Under the pieces are notes generated by a model that worked only from the letters and a program-made list of their open reading frames with translations, had not been told where the DNA came from and did no database searches. This document shows, piece after piece, positions 1 to 6,099 of a stretch of DNA of 23,396 nucleotides. The stretch is taken from the NCBI GenBank assembly GCA_031418215.1, contig JANOXC010000038.1, positions 1 through 23,396 of the forward strand, read 5' to 3'. The DNA is from JANOXC01 sp031418215 (GTDB taxonomy: Bacteria > Bacteroidota > Bacteroidia > AKYH767-A > OLB10). The position numbers and the translations under genes are program-made. Numbering within the stretch: the first letter of the stretch is position 1; every line of letters starts with the position of its first letter.

Positions 1-241
1 GCATATGGATTAAGCTATTCCTAGTTGAGTTACTCTCCAGCAGAGCTCAAATCCGCTTTACTTAATATTGTAAAATTAAGTCAGTAAATGATAAGTTCAT
101 ATTAATAACAAAATTGTTGCATTAGAAACTTGATCCGAAGATTCCTTGAAAAATAATGAAAATGTAAAATTATTTTGTCATGCTTGCGCTTACAAGCTTT
201 TTAATGGCCCATGTTGAAAACAGGAAAGAATAAAAAAGATT
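1..241. other. Window-edge intergenic stretch, no gene recognised
   Basis: I see no convincing coding region, RNA gene or mobile element here. The reading frames at the left edge close within about 60 bases and resemble nothing I know. A weak hairpin at 182-197 (GCTTG / CAAGC, six-base loop) is followed by five T on the plus strand and could be a terminator for a gene left of the window, but the stem is only 5 bp. The A/T-only repeat just downstream of the DUF2490 stop (about 223-247) could end the minus-strand transcript. Confidence 0.4.
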
Positions 242-937
242 TTATTTTTTCCTTAAATCAGGATTGTAAGCAATACCGGTTTGCAAAATATGATTGGTTG
301 TTGTATTTGTTGTTTGAGCCATGTATCCGGCTTGGATTATCAGTTGTGGGTTAAGCTGATATAACAAAATGCCCGACAAACGGTTTCTGTCGAATTTTAT
401 AGGAAAAAAATGAAAAAAAACTTCATCAGAAAAACTCAGAGATAAAAGATTTTCTTTCGCTTTGTTTTTAATGAGCGGAACATTAACACGTAAAAGGCAC
501 CTTATCCTGTTTAGATATTGGGTTTTATTCTTTGACTCAATCCATCTTTGTTCAAGACGGAATCGATTTTCAATTGTGCATTTTCCGATAGGTTTGCGAA
601 TAAGGAATTGTTGCCAAAGGCGATTTTCTGTGACCTGCGCTGCACTATATTGTTCTTTGTCGGATGCAAAATTGGCTGCGTAGGCATATCCAACACTAGC
701 AAAGGAGGAACTGTTCAGGTGATAATTAATGCCTCCTCTTGCAATTAGTTGTTCGGTATTTGGTGTAATTTCAAAAGTGCGGTATTGAGCATCAAAGTGA
801 ATACTCCATTTTTTATGTACACGTATTTGACTTGTTTCCGATAGCCAGAGTTTTGTTGCATTTTGTTGCGCCTGTGAAAAAAACGGAGCAGTTATCAAAA
901 GGAAGGAAGCGCAAATAACAAAATACCGTTTATGCAT
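242..937 (-). CDS. DUF2490 family outer-membrane beta-barrel protein
   Basis: Predicted secreted protein of 231 residues. A Lys/Arg start (MHKR) is followed by a hydrophobic run and an Ala-Gln-Ala-Gln cleavage region near residues 21-25. The mature part has the DUF2490 look: an opening 'LWLSETSQIRVHKKWSIHFD', then alternating short strands and polar turns, the conserved 'E.R.WQQF...' and 'ENRFRLEQRW' segments in the middle, and a final strand pair containing 'GYMAQTT' and 'LQTGIAYN'. Family members are small barrel-like outer-membrane proteins of Bacteroidota without an assigned function. It starts only 9 bases after the symporter stop, so the two are almost certainly co-transcribed, symporter first. 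This suggests an envelope or transport setting but does not reveal the substrate. The family call is from recognition of motifs; the function is unknown. Confidence 0.8.
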   Translation of the reverse strand: MHKRYFVICASFLLITAPFFSQAQQNATKLWLSETSQIRVHKKWSIHFDAQYRTFEITPNTEQLIARGGINYHLNSSSFASVGYAYAANFASDKEQYSAAQVTENRLWQQFLIRKPIGKCTIENRFRLEQRWIESKNKTQYLNRIRCLLRVNVPLIKNKAKENLLSLSFSDEVFFHFFPIKFDRNRLSGILLYQLNPQLIIQAGYMAQTTNTTTNHILQTGIAYNPDLRKK

Positions 938-946
938 ATTTAATTA

Positions 947-2395
947 TCAATTCCTTCTTAAAATCCATAATCCCGAAAACGTAATGAAACCATTAATAAT
1001 TAGCAGCTCAAATCCCAACTTGTAACCCTCAAACCAAATTGGAATAAAGTCATTTAAAATGTAACAGACTACAGGAGAAATAATACAAACCAGCCATACC
1101 CAATTGTCTTTTACTTTCCATTTCGTGAAAAATCCAAAGGCATACAATCCCAACAATGGTCCGTAAGTATAAGTAGCTGCCCGAAAGACATTGCGGATAA
1201 CAGCATCGTTATTAATTACCCTAAACAAAACAATTGTTAATAACAAGACAGTAGCAAAGCCAATATGAACCATGTACCGTATTCGTTTACGTTGATCTGT
1301 ATTTAATTTTTCATTTTTCTGAATCCCTAAAAAATCAAAACAAAATGCTGTTGTCAAAGCAGTGAGTGCGCCATCTGCGCTGGGATAAGCTGCTGATATG
1401 AGTCCCAGGATGAAAATGATTGCAGGTATTGTGCCGAGATAATTCAGTGCTACATTCGGGAATAAATCATCAGTGTGTTTAGGATCAATTACAATTCCTT
1501 TTTGTGTGGCATAAAAACAAAGTACTGTTCCTAAGACGAGGAACAATAAATTTACCACAACCAATGTCAAAGAAAAAGTAAACATGTTTTTCTTGGCTTC
1601 ACCAATGTTCTTACAACTTAGATTTTTCTGCATCATCTCCTGATCCAGTCCTGTCATGGCGATTGCTATGGCCGCACCACCTAAGAAATTTTTCCAGAAA
1701 TAATTGGGGGATTTGATATCATGTACAAAAAAGTTGGAGTAATCCGATTCACTGATTTTTGTAAATAAATCCCCAAATGACAGTCCTAATTGTTTGCTGA
1801 TCATCACAACACTAAATACCAATGCCAAAAGCATAAAAGTGGTTTGTAAAGTGTCTGTCCACACGATGGTTTTTACTCCGCCTTCATAAGTGTATAAAAG
1901 AATTAGTATGATAAATACTAAAACTGTCAGCCAGAAAGGGACGCCCATTTTATCCAAAACAAATGTCTGCAGTACATTTACGACAATGTACATTCGGAAG
2001 GATGCTCCAATAACTCTTGATATGATAAAAAACAAGGAGCCTGTTTTATAGGACACATTTCCAAATCGTTGTTCCAGATAGGTATATATAGAAGTTAGAT
2101 TGAGTTGATAATAAACAGGCATTAAAATCATACCGATGCAGGCATAGCCCACCATGTATCCCAAAACAACCTGCATATATGAAAATTGAGTTGTAAAAAC
2201 AGCACCTGGAACAGACATAAAAGTTACACCTGAAAGAGAAGCGCCAATCATTCCATAAGCTACAACATACCAGCGGCTCGATTTGTTGCCAATGAAATAG
2301 GATTCATTATCTGCATTGCGGCTGGTGAACCAAACCACGACAAAAAGCATCACAGAGTAAGCTAATACGCAAGTAAGAATTAATGTTGGTGACAT
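947..2395 (-). CDS. Sodium:solute symporter (SSS/SLC5 family)
   Basis: Inner-membrane secondary transporter of 482 residues, close to the usual family length, with about 13 hydrophobic helices along the whole chain. Family marks include the early 'SYFIGNKSSRWYVVAYGMIGASLSGVTF' region (helix 1, Na+ site area), the 'YTYEGGVKTIVWTDTLQT' signature around residues 168-185, and 'GLISAAYPSADGALTALTTAF' in the helix 8 region, where Ser residues contribute to the Na2 site in known members. It probably couples Na+ entry to uptake of a small organic solute; the substrate (sugar, amino acid, organic acid) cannot be read from the sequence. The ATG at 2395 gives a normal cytosol/periplasm start. A TAnnTTTG box lies about 20 bases upstream and the DUF2490 gene follows after 9 bases. 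Nothing appears truncated. Confidence 0.9.
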   Translation of the reverse strand: MSPTLILTCVLAYSVMLFVVVWFTSRNADNESYFIGNKSSRWYVVAYGMIGASLSGVTFMSVPGAVFTTQFSYMQVVLGYMVGYACIGMILMPVYYQLNLTSIYTYLEQRFGNVSYKTGSLFFIISRVIGASFRMYIVVNVLQTFVLDKMGVPFWLTVLVFIILILLYTYEGGVKTIVWTDTLQTTFMLLALVFSVVMISKQLGLSFGDLFTKISESDYSNFFVHDIKSPNYFWKNFLGGAAIAIAMTGLDQEMMQKNLSCKNIGEAKKNMFTFSLTLVVVNLLFLVLGTVLCFYATQKGIVIDPKHTDDLFPNVALNYLGTIPAIIFILGLISAAYPSADGALTALTTAFCFDFLGIQKNEKLNTDQRKRIRYMVHIGFATVLLLTIVLFRVINNDAVIRNVFRAATYTYGPLLGLYAFGFFTKWKVKDNWVWLVCIISPVVCYILNDFIPIWFEGYKLGFELLIINGFITFSGLWILRRN

Positions 2396-2414
2396 AGATT
2401 GTTGATTCGAAAGG

Positions 2415-2422
2415 CAAACTTA
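2415..2422 (-). promoter_or_regulatory. Bacteroidota -7 box for the symporter operon
   Basis: Read on the minus strand the sequence is TAAGTTTG, an exact match to the Bacteroidota housekeeping -7 consensus TAnnTTTG. It ends 19 bases before the symporter ATG, which would give a short leader of roughly 10-15 bases. I see no good -33 TTG/TTTG at the usual spacing, so the call rests on the -7 box and its position. Confidence 0.55.
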
Positions 2423-2574
2423 TGAATTCAATCCTGATAGCTATTGGGAGCAGAATTAAAGTTTGGTCAATTTATCAACGTGATGCCATCGTTTAAAATT
2501 TATGGTATGAGCCTAATGTTTTAGATGGTTTAATGTTGTTTGAAATGGTTTATTTCTTGTTAACAGCTAATTCT

Positions 2575-2672
2575 CAATTGCCAACTATCAACTAAAACTG
2601 CAACTGCTAACTGCAACTGCTAACTGCTGCTTCCAACTGCCTACTTCCTACTGCCAACTGCTACTGCCTACT
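2575..2672. repeat. Degenerate short tandem repeat (AACTGC/TACTGC units)
   Basis: About 100 bases built from imperfect 6-7 base units such as AACTGC, CTAACTGC, CAACTGC, CTGCCTA and CTGCCAA. On the plus strand the tract is poor in G and rich in C, A and T. It lies between the symporter promoter and the recR -7 box. It begins around 'aattctcaattgccaac' and ends directly before 'TATTTTTG'. The frame of recR happens to stay open through part of it (from 2611), but the translated residues do not resemble RecR, so I treat it as non-coding. Confidence 0.7.
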
Positions 2673-2681
2673 ATTTTTTCC

Positions 2682-2689
2682 TATTTTTG
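2682..2689 (+). promoter_or_regulatory. Bacteroidota -7 box for recR
   Basis: TATTTTTG matches TAnnTTTG exactly. Transcription would be expected to begin about 4-8 bases downstream, near 2693-2697, which leaves only about 15 bases before the proposed CTG start at 2710. The region upstream is the repeat tract, and no -33 element is evident. The box independently argues that translation starts downstream of about 2693, not further upstream in the open frame. Confidence 0.55.
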
Positions 2690-2709
2690 CTCTTCAAATC
2701 CGCTACAGC

Positions 2710-3330
2710 CTGAACTCCTATCCCACACCTTTATTAGAAGAAGCAGTTAATGAATTTTCAAGACTGCCGGGCATTGGCCGCAAGAGTGCTTTGCGGTTGG
2801 TGTTGCATTTATTGCGGCAATCGCCTGAGCAGGTGCAACGTTTTGGGGAAAGCATGATCATGCTGCGAAATAAAGTATGCTATTGCAAACAATGCCATAA
2901 TATTTCTGAAAAAGAGATTTGTTCAATATGTTCCGACCCCAAGCGTGATGTTGAATTGGTTTGTGTAGTTGAGGATATCAGGGACGTAATGGCCATTGAA
3001 AACACTAGTCAGTATCGCGGACTTTACCATGTTTTAGGAGGAATCATTAGTCCGATGGATGGTGTAGGTCCTTCCCAGCTGAATATTGATTCACTCGCTG
3101 CAAAAGCTGAACAAGGCAAACTTCGGGAAGTGATTATGGCTTTAAGCACAACTATGGAAGGTGATACAACGGTATTTTATATATATAAGAAACTCAAGCC
3201 TTTTGATATCACCATCAGCACCTTAGCCAGGGGGGTGGCCATTGGCAATGAGTTAGAATATGCAGATGAGGTAACCCTTGGGCGTTCCATTGTAAATCGT
3301 GTGCTTTATGAAAACAATTTGGTGAAATAA
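2710..3330 (+). CDS. recR: Recombination protein RecR, probable non-ATG start
   Basis: RecR acts with RecO (and RecF) to load RecA onto gapped DNA. From CTG at 2710 the protein is 206 residues, matching the usual ~200. Domains in order: the helix-hairpin-helix 'LPGIGRKSALRL' (residues 19-30), a C4 zinc finger (C59, C62, C71, C74), a Toprim domain from about residue 80 ('CVVEDIRDVMAIE', 'YHVLGGIISPMDGVGP'), and the C-terminal 'LARGVAIGNELEYADEVTLGRSI'. The start is odd. The first conventional start codon in frame is TTG at 2791, which would remove the HhH motif (leaving 179 residues). The codons before it read L-N-S-Y-P-T-P-L-L-E-E-A-V, lining up with the normal N-terminus M-N-x-x-S-x-L-[LI]-E, so CTG 2710 takes the place of the usual Met. 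ATC 2698 or a lost ATG are alternatives. The identity is certain; the start is inferred. Confidence 0.93.
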   Translation: MNSYPTPLLEEAVNEFSRLPGIGRKSALRLVLHLLRQSPEQVQRFGESMIMLRNKVCYCKQCHNISEKEICSICSDPKRDVELVCVVEDIRDVMAIENTSQYRGLYHVLGGIISPMDGVGPSQLNIDSLAAKAEQGKLREVIMALSTTMEGDTTVFYIYKKLKPFDITISTLARGVAIGNELEYADEVTLGRSIVNRVLYENNLVK

Positions 3331-3381
3331 AATTTTGAAATGATGTTGGAGGACGAAGCAGTTAACCTCGCTAACCCATAA

Positions 3382-3600
3382 TGTCATTCAGTAGGAAACT
3401 TTTTAAATGCAACCTGAATGATTAATTAAAACATGTACATTTTCTTAGCAATAAACATTAAGGATTATTTCAAATAGGCTCCTCCTGAGTGACAGCTGGT
3501 TTTAGAAAAACTCACTAATGCTTTTCTCCTTAATCCAATTTTAAAAAACTTCCTACTACTGCTGCAACAGCAGCTTTTGAAAATAAACCGCTGAATGACA
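3382..3600. repeat. Imperfect inverted repeat, possible MITE-like element or remnant
   Basis: The outer ends are exact inverses: TGTCATTCAG at 3382-3391 and CTGAATGACA at 3591-3600. Directly inside on the left, AGTAGGAAACTTTTTAAA (3390-3407) pairs at 16 of 18 positions with TTTAAAAAACTTCCTACT (3540-3557). The right arm is interrupted by about 33 bases that carry the CTGCTG/CAGCAG hairpin. Related words also occur inside, CTGAATGATT (3413) and CTGAGTGACA (3485). There is no transposase and no clear target-site duplication, so it may be a non-autonomous element, a decayed one, or an intergenic fold. Confidence 0.45.
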
Positions 3601-3652
3601 GAATTTGTTGAGATTGATAATCAAGTTGCCATTTCGTTTTAAAACTTTCAAT

Positions 3653-3660
3653 TACTTTTA
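3653..3660 (+). promoter_or_regulatory. Possible -7 box for the glycosyltransferase
   Basis: TACTTTTA differs from TAnnTTTG only at the last base and ends 9 bases before the ATG at 3670. No well-spaced -33 element is visible. This is the best candidate in the leader but is weak. Confidence 0.25.
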
Positions 3661-3669
3661 CGCCATCCT

Positions 3670-5625
3670 ATGAAGCTAAGCATCATCATTGTCAATTACA
3701 ATGTGCAGTATTTTCTGGAGCAATGCCTGCTCTCTGTGCGCAATGCTTCAAAGGGCCTTTCTGCTGAAATTTTTGTAGTGGACAATCATTCAAGCGATGG
3801 CTCAGTTGAAATGGTAAGGCAAAGATTCCCCGAAGTGAATTTGATTGCAAACGTTGACAATAAAGGATTTTCCGCCGCAAATAATCAGGCCATTAAGCAA
3901 TCAACAGGTCAATATATATTGCTTTTAAATCCTGATACAGTGGTGGAAGAAGATACTTTCAACAAATGTTGCACATTCCTTGATGATCATGCTGATACCG
4001 GTGCATTGGGTGTTCAGATGATCGATGGAAAAGGTGCCTTTTTGCCGGAGTCTAAGCGCGGATTGCCAACACCTGCTGTTGCCTTTTACAAGATTTTCGG
4101 GCTTTCAGCTTTGTTTCCAAAATCAAAAACTTTCGGGCGTTATCATTTGGGGTATCTTGATAAGGATAAAACGAATGAAGTAGCAGTATTGTCAGGAGCA
4201 TTTATGATGATCAGAAAATCAGTTCTGGATGTGATAGGACTACTGGACGAAGACTATTTTATGTATGGAGAAGATATTGACTTAAGTTACCGCATTACAA
4301 AAGCAGGTTTCCATAATTATTATTTTCCCGGTACTCGAATTATTCACTACAAAGGGGAGAGTACCAAAAAAAGCAGTATTAATTATGTATTTGTCTTCTA
4401 TCGTGCAATGGCCATTTTTGCAAGTAAACATTTTGCGAAAGGGAATGCAGCTTTGTTTTCTTTTTTGATCAACTTCGCGATATATATAAGAGCCGGGGCC
4501 GCTATTTTAAAAAGGGTTGCAGATAAAATTATGCTTCCAATACTTGATGCCGCGATTATATATGCCGGAATGTATTTTCTGAAAGGTTATTGGGAGTATA
4601 CCGTAAAGGATATTCATTACCCTCCGTTTTTTATGGATGTTGTAGTGCCTTTATATATTCTTACCTGGTTGATTAGCGCATTTCTAAGTGGCGGTTATGA
4701 TAAGCCATTCAGAATCACAAAATTGGTAAGAGGAATAGTTAGCGGCACCATTTTTATTTTGGTTGTATATGCATTGTTGCCTGAGGCATTTCGTTTCTCA
4801 CGTGCTCTGATTTTGTTGGGTGCTGCTATTGCCAGTCTTTCCACAATTAGCACGAGAACTATTTTTCACTTTGCGCGGATTAGCCGGTTGGCCGGCACTG
4901 AAAATAAGAGGTTAATCATAGTCGGAAACGCAAGTGAAAGTCAACGTATTCTTTCACTTCTGCAAATGAGTGGAAGTAACTCCAGTTTCATCGGATATGT
5001 TGCTCCGCTGGCTGAAGAAAGTAATAATTCTTTGAAGAAGTTTTATCTTGGAAATGCGGCAACTTTAAGCGATATCATATCCTTGTATGATGTAAATGAA
5101 GTGATATTTTGTTCGCGCGATTTTTCTTCGCAACAAATTATTGATCAAATGTTGCAAACCGGTAATCGGGATGTCGAGTTTAAAATAGCTCCACCTGAAA
5201 GCTTATATATAATCGGCAGTAATTCCATTAATGAACAAGGGCATTTGTATTTTGTTGATATCAATGCAATTAATCAACCTGCTAACCGGCGTAACAAGCG
5301 TCTATTTGATTTTATTGCTTCCCTGATCCTTTTAATTTTTACTCCGGTTTTGATTATTATCATGAAGGACAAACCTGGATTTTTTAGAAATATTTTTCTG
5401 GTTTTATTTGCTAGAGTATCCTGGGTGGGTTTTTCACAGAAGATTTTGGCGAAGTCTTTCAAACCGGGAGTTTTGTCGCCCGCCGATATTTATAGAAATA
5501 TTGACCATGCAACGCGGGAAAGGATAGAAGCCCTTTATGCTAAAGAATACAAGCCAAACAATGATTTTCGGATTTTGATCAAATGCATGAAGGAATTGGG
5601 CAAGAGAAATCAGCCAGGAAATTAA
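3670..5625 (+). CDS. GT2 glycosyltransferase fused to a degenerate glycosylphosphotransferase-like half
   Basis: Membrane glycosyltransferase of 651 residues. Residues 1 to about 235 form a GT-A family 2 domain of the rhamnosyltransferase/WbbL type: 'SIIIVNYNVQYFLEQCL', 'VDNHSSDGS' (38-46), 'NKGFSAANNQAI', the metal-site equivalent 'LLNPDT' (N87-P88-D89) and 'MYGEDIDLSYR' (198-208) with the acidic catalytic region. Then come several membrane helices (about 260-390), a Rossmann-like segment starting 'RLIIVGNASESQRIL' (about 414-428) like the CoA-binding-3 part of WbaP/WcaJ proteins, and a helix after 'KRLFDFIASLILL' (543-555) like the start of a polyprenyl glycosylphosphotransferase catalytic domain. 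That last domain looks collapsed: the KFRSM-like and DE catalytic segments are absent between the helix and 'ARVSWVGF'. Expected role: surface polysaccharide assembly at the inner membrane. The acceptor is unknown. Confidence 0.8.
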   Translation: MKLSIIIVNYNVQYFLEQCLLSVRNASKGLSAEIFVVDNHSSDGSVEMVRQRFPEVNLIANVDNKGFSAANNQAIKQSTGQYILLLNPDTVVEEDTFNKCCTFLDDHADTGALGVQMIDGKGAFLPESKRGLPTPAVAFYKIFGLSALFPKSKTFGRYHLGYLDKDKTNEVAVLSGAFMMIRKSVLDVIGLLDEDYFMYGEDIDLSYRITKAGFHNYYFPGTRIIHYKGESTKKSSINYVFVFYRAMAIFASKHFAKGNAALFSFLINFAIYIRAGAAILKRVADKIMLPILDAAIIYAGMYFLKGYWEYTVKDIHYPPFFMDVVVPLYILTWLISAFLSGGYDKPFRITKLVRGIVSGTIFILVVYALLPEAFRFSRALILLGAAIASLSTISTRTIFHFARISRLAGTENKRLIIVGNASESQRILSLLQMSGSNSSFIGYVAPLAEESNNSLKKFYLGNAATLSDIISLYDVNEVIFCSRDFSSQQIIDQMLQTGNRDVEFKIAPPESLYIIGSNSINEQGHLYFVDINAINQPANRRNKRLFDFIASLILLIFTPVLIIIMKDKPGFFRNIFLVLFARVSWVGFSQKILAKSFKPGVLSPADIYRNIDHATRERIEALYAKEYKPNNDFRILIKCMKELGKRNQPGN

Positions 5626-5673
5626 GTTTTTTCACTTACTCAATTTGTTTTCTTGCAATAAACTTATTATGGT

Positions 5674-5681
5674 TACTTTTG
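5674..5681 (+). promoter_or_regulatory. Possible Bacteroidota promoter for the His/Cys protein and TonB receptor
   Basis: TACTTTTG matches the -7 consensus TAnnTTTG. A TTG at 5653-5655 lies 18 bases upstream of it, close to the usual -33 spacing. The box ends only 4 bases before the ATG at 5686, which would make the message leaderless or nearly so. Alternatively translation begins further in, although the signal peptide argues for 5686. Confidence 0.4.
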
Positions 5682-5685
5682 AGCT

Positions 5686-6006
5686 ATGTCTTTCCGACTA
5701 AAGAACTTTATCTCAACCTTTTTCTTTTTAGTGTTTTTATTTCCGACTGCAACGGAAATTGTGCACTCATATTGTCACAGCAATGATTTGCATTGTACTG
5801 AACGACTTGCGATTCATTTTCATGAGTCAGAACATCATTGTACGATTTGCGATTATATTCCTGTAACATCCAATAAGACAACGTTTCAGTTTTTTACTTC
5901 TTTTATTCCTAATCTTTCTCTCGAATATTTTACTCTTTATCGGACGATTTCATTTGAACAGCACAAGTACCATTTTTCTTTAAGGGGTCCTCCAATGGGT
6001 TCCTGA
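5686..6006 (+). CDS. Small secreted His/Cys-rich protein next to a TonB receptor
   Basis: Protein of 106 residues with a clear signal peptide (MSFRLKNF, then a Phe/Leu-rich core to about residue 20). The mature N-terminal half is rich in possible metal ligands: H27, C30, H31, H36, C37, H44, H46, H50, H51, C52 and C55, including 'HFHESEHHCTIC'. The C-terminus ends with 'YHFSLRGPPMGS'. Small proteins with this signal peptide / His-Cys cluster / terminal 'LRGPP' layout are, to my recollection, found next to TonB-dependent receptors in Bacteroidota and have no assigned function. It lies 93 bases before the receptor gene on the same strand, so they are probably one operon. I infer a periplasmic or surface metal-binding helper for that receptor. 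This is not proven, and the Cys pairs could instead form disulfides. Confidence 0.7.
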   Translation: MSFRLKNFISTFFFLVFLFPTATEIVHSYCHSNDLHCTERLAIHFHESEHHCTICDYIPVTSNKTTFQFFTSFIPNLSLEYFTLYRTISFEQHKYHFSLRGPPMGS

Positions 6007-6099
6007 TTTTCTTCTTTTCAGTTTTTAGTTGCTTTACATGGGATACATCCAGGTGTAAGCTAACATTTAATAAGTGGTTTCTTTCTTAATCAAAATAGG

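Larger units (their letters stand above)
3331..3669. other. Gene-free stretch between recR and the glycosyltransferase
   Basis: No gene is supported in these 339 bases. The stretch holds an imperfect long inverted repeat (3382-3600, listed separately), a small hairpin CTGCTG-CAA-CAGCAG at 3559-3573 followed by CTTTTG (at best a weak plus-strand terminator), and a possible -7 box just before the glycosyltransferase. A minus-strand frame stays open for about 45 codons (3530-3670) but has no start codon. Confidence 0.6.

Noticed and set aside
182..202. GCTTG/CAAGC hairpin plus five T as a terminator for a gene left of the window.
   Set aside because: The stem is only 5 bp and no upstream plus-strand gene can be seen, so it is noted but not called.
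2611..2709. An open extension of the recR frame upstream of 2710.
   Set aside because: It runs through the repeat tract, gives Cys/Leu-rich nonsense, contains the -7 box and has no RecR similarity.
3530..3670. A minus-strand frame open for about 45 codons whose end reads protein-like (Ala/Val-rich then 'GSFLKLD').
   Set aside because: There is no start codon within it and a stop just upstream overlapping the glycosyltransferase start. The length is common by chance in AT-rich DNA, and the Ala/Val run comes from a GCAGCAGTAGTA simple sequence. A decayed gene end cannot be excluded.
5583..5786. A 67-codon plus-strand frame with hydrophobic residues overlapping the glycosyltransferase end and the His/Cys protein start.
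   Set aside because: It overlaps two better supported genes in another frame and resembles no family; the hydrophobicity follows from T-rich sequence.
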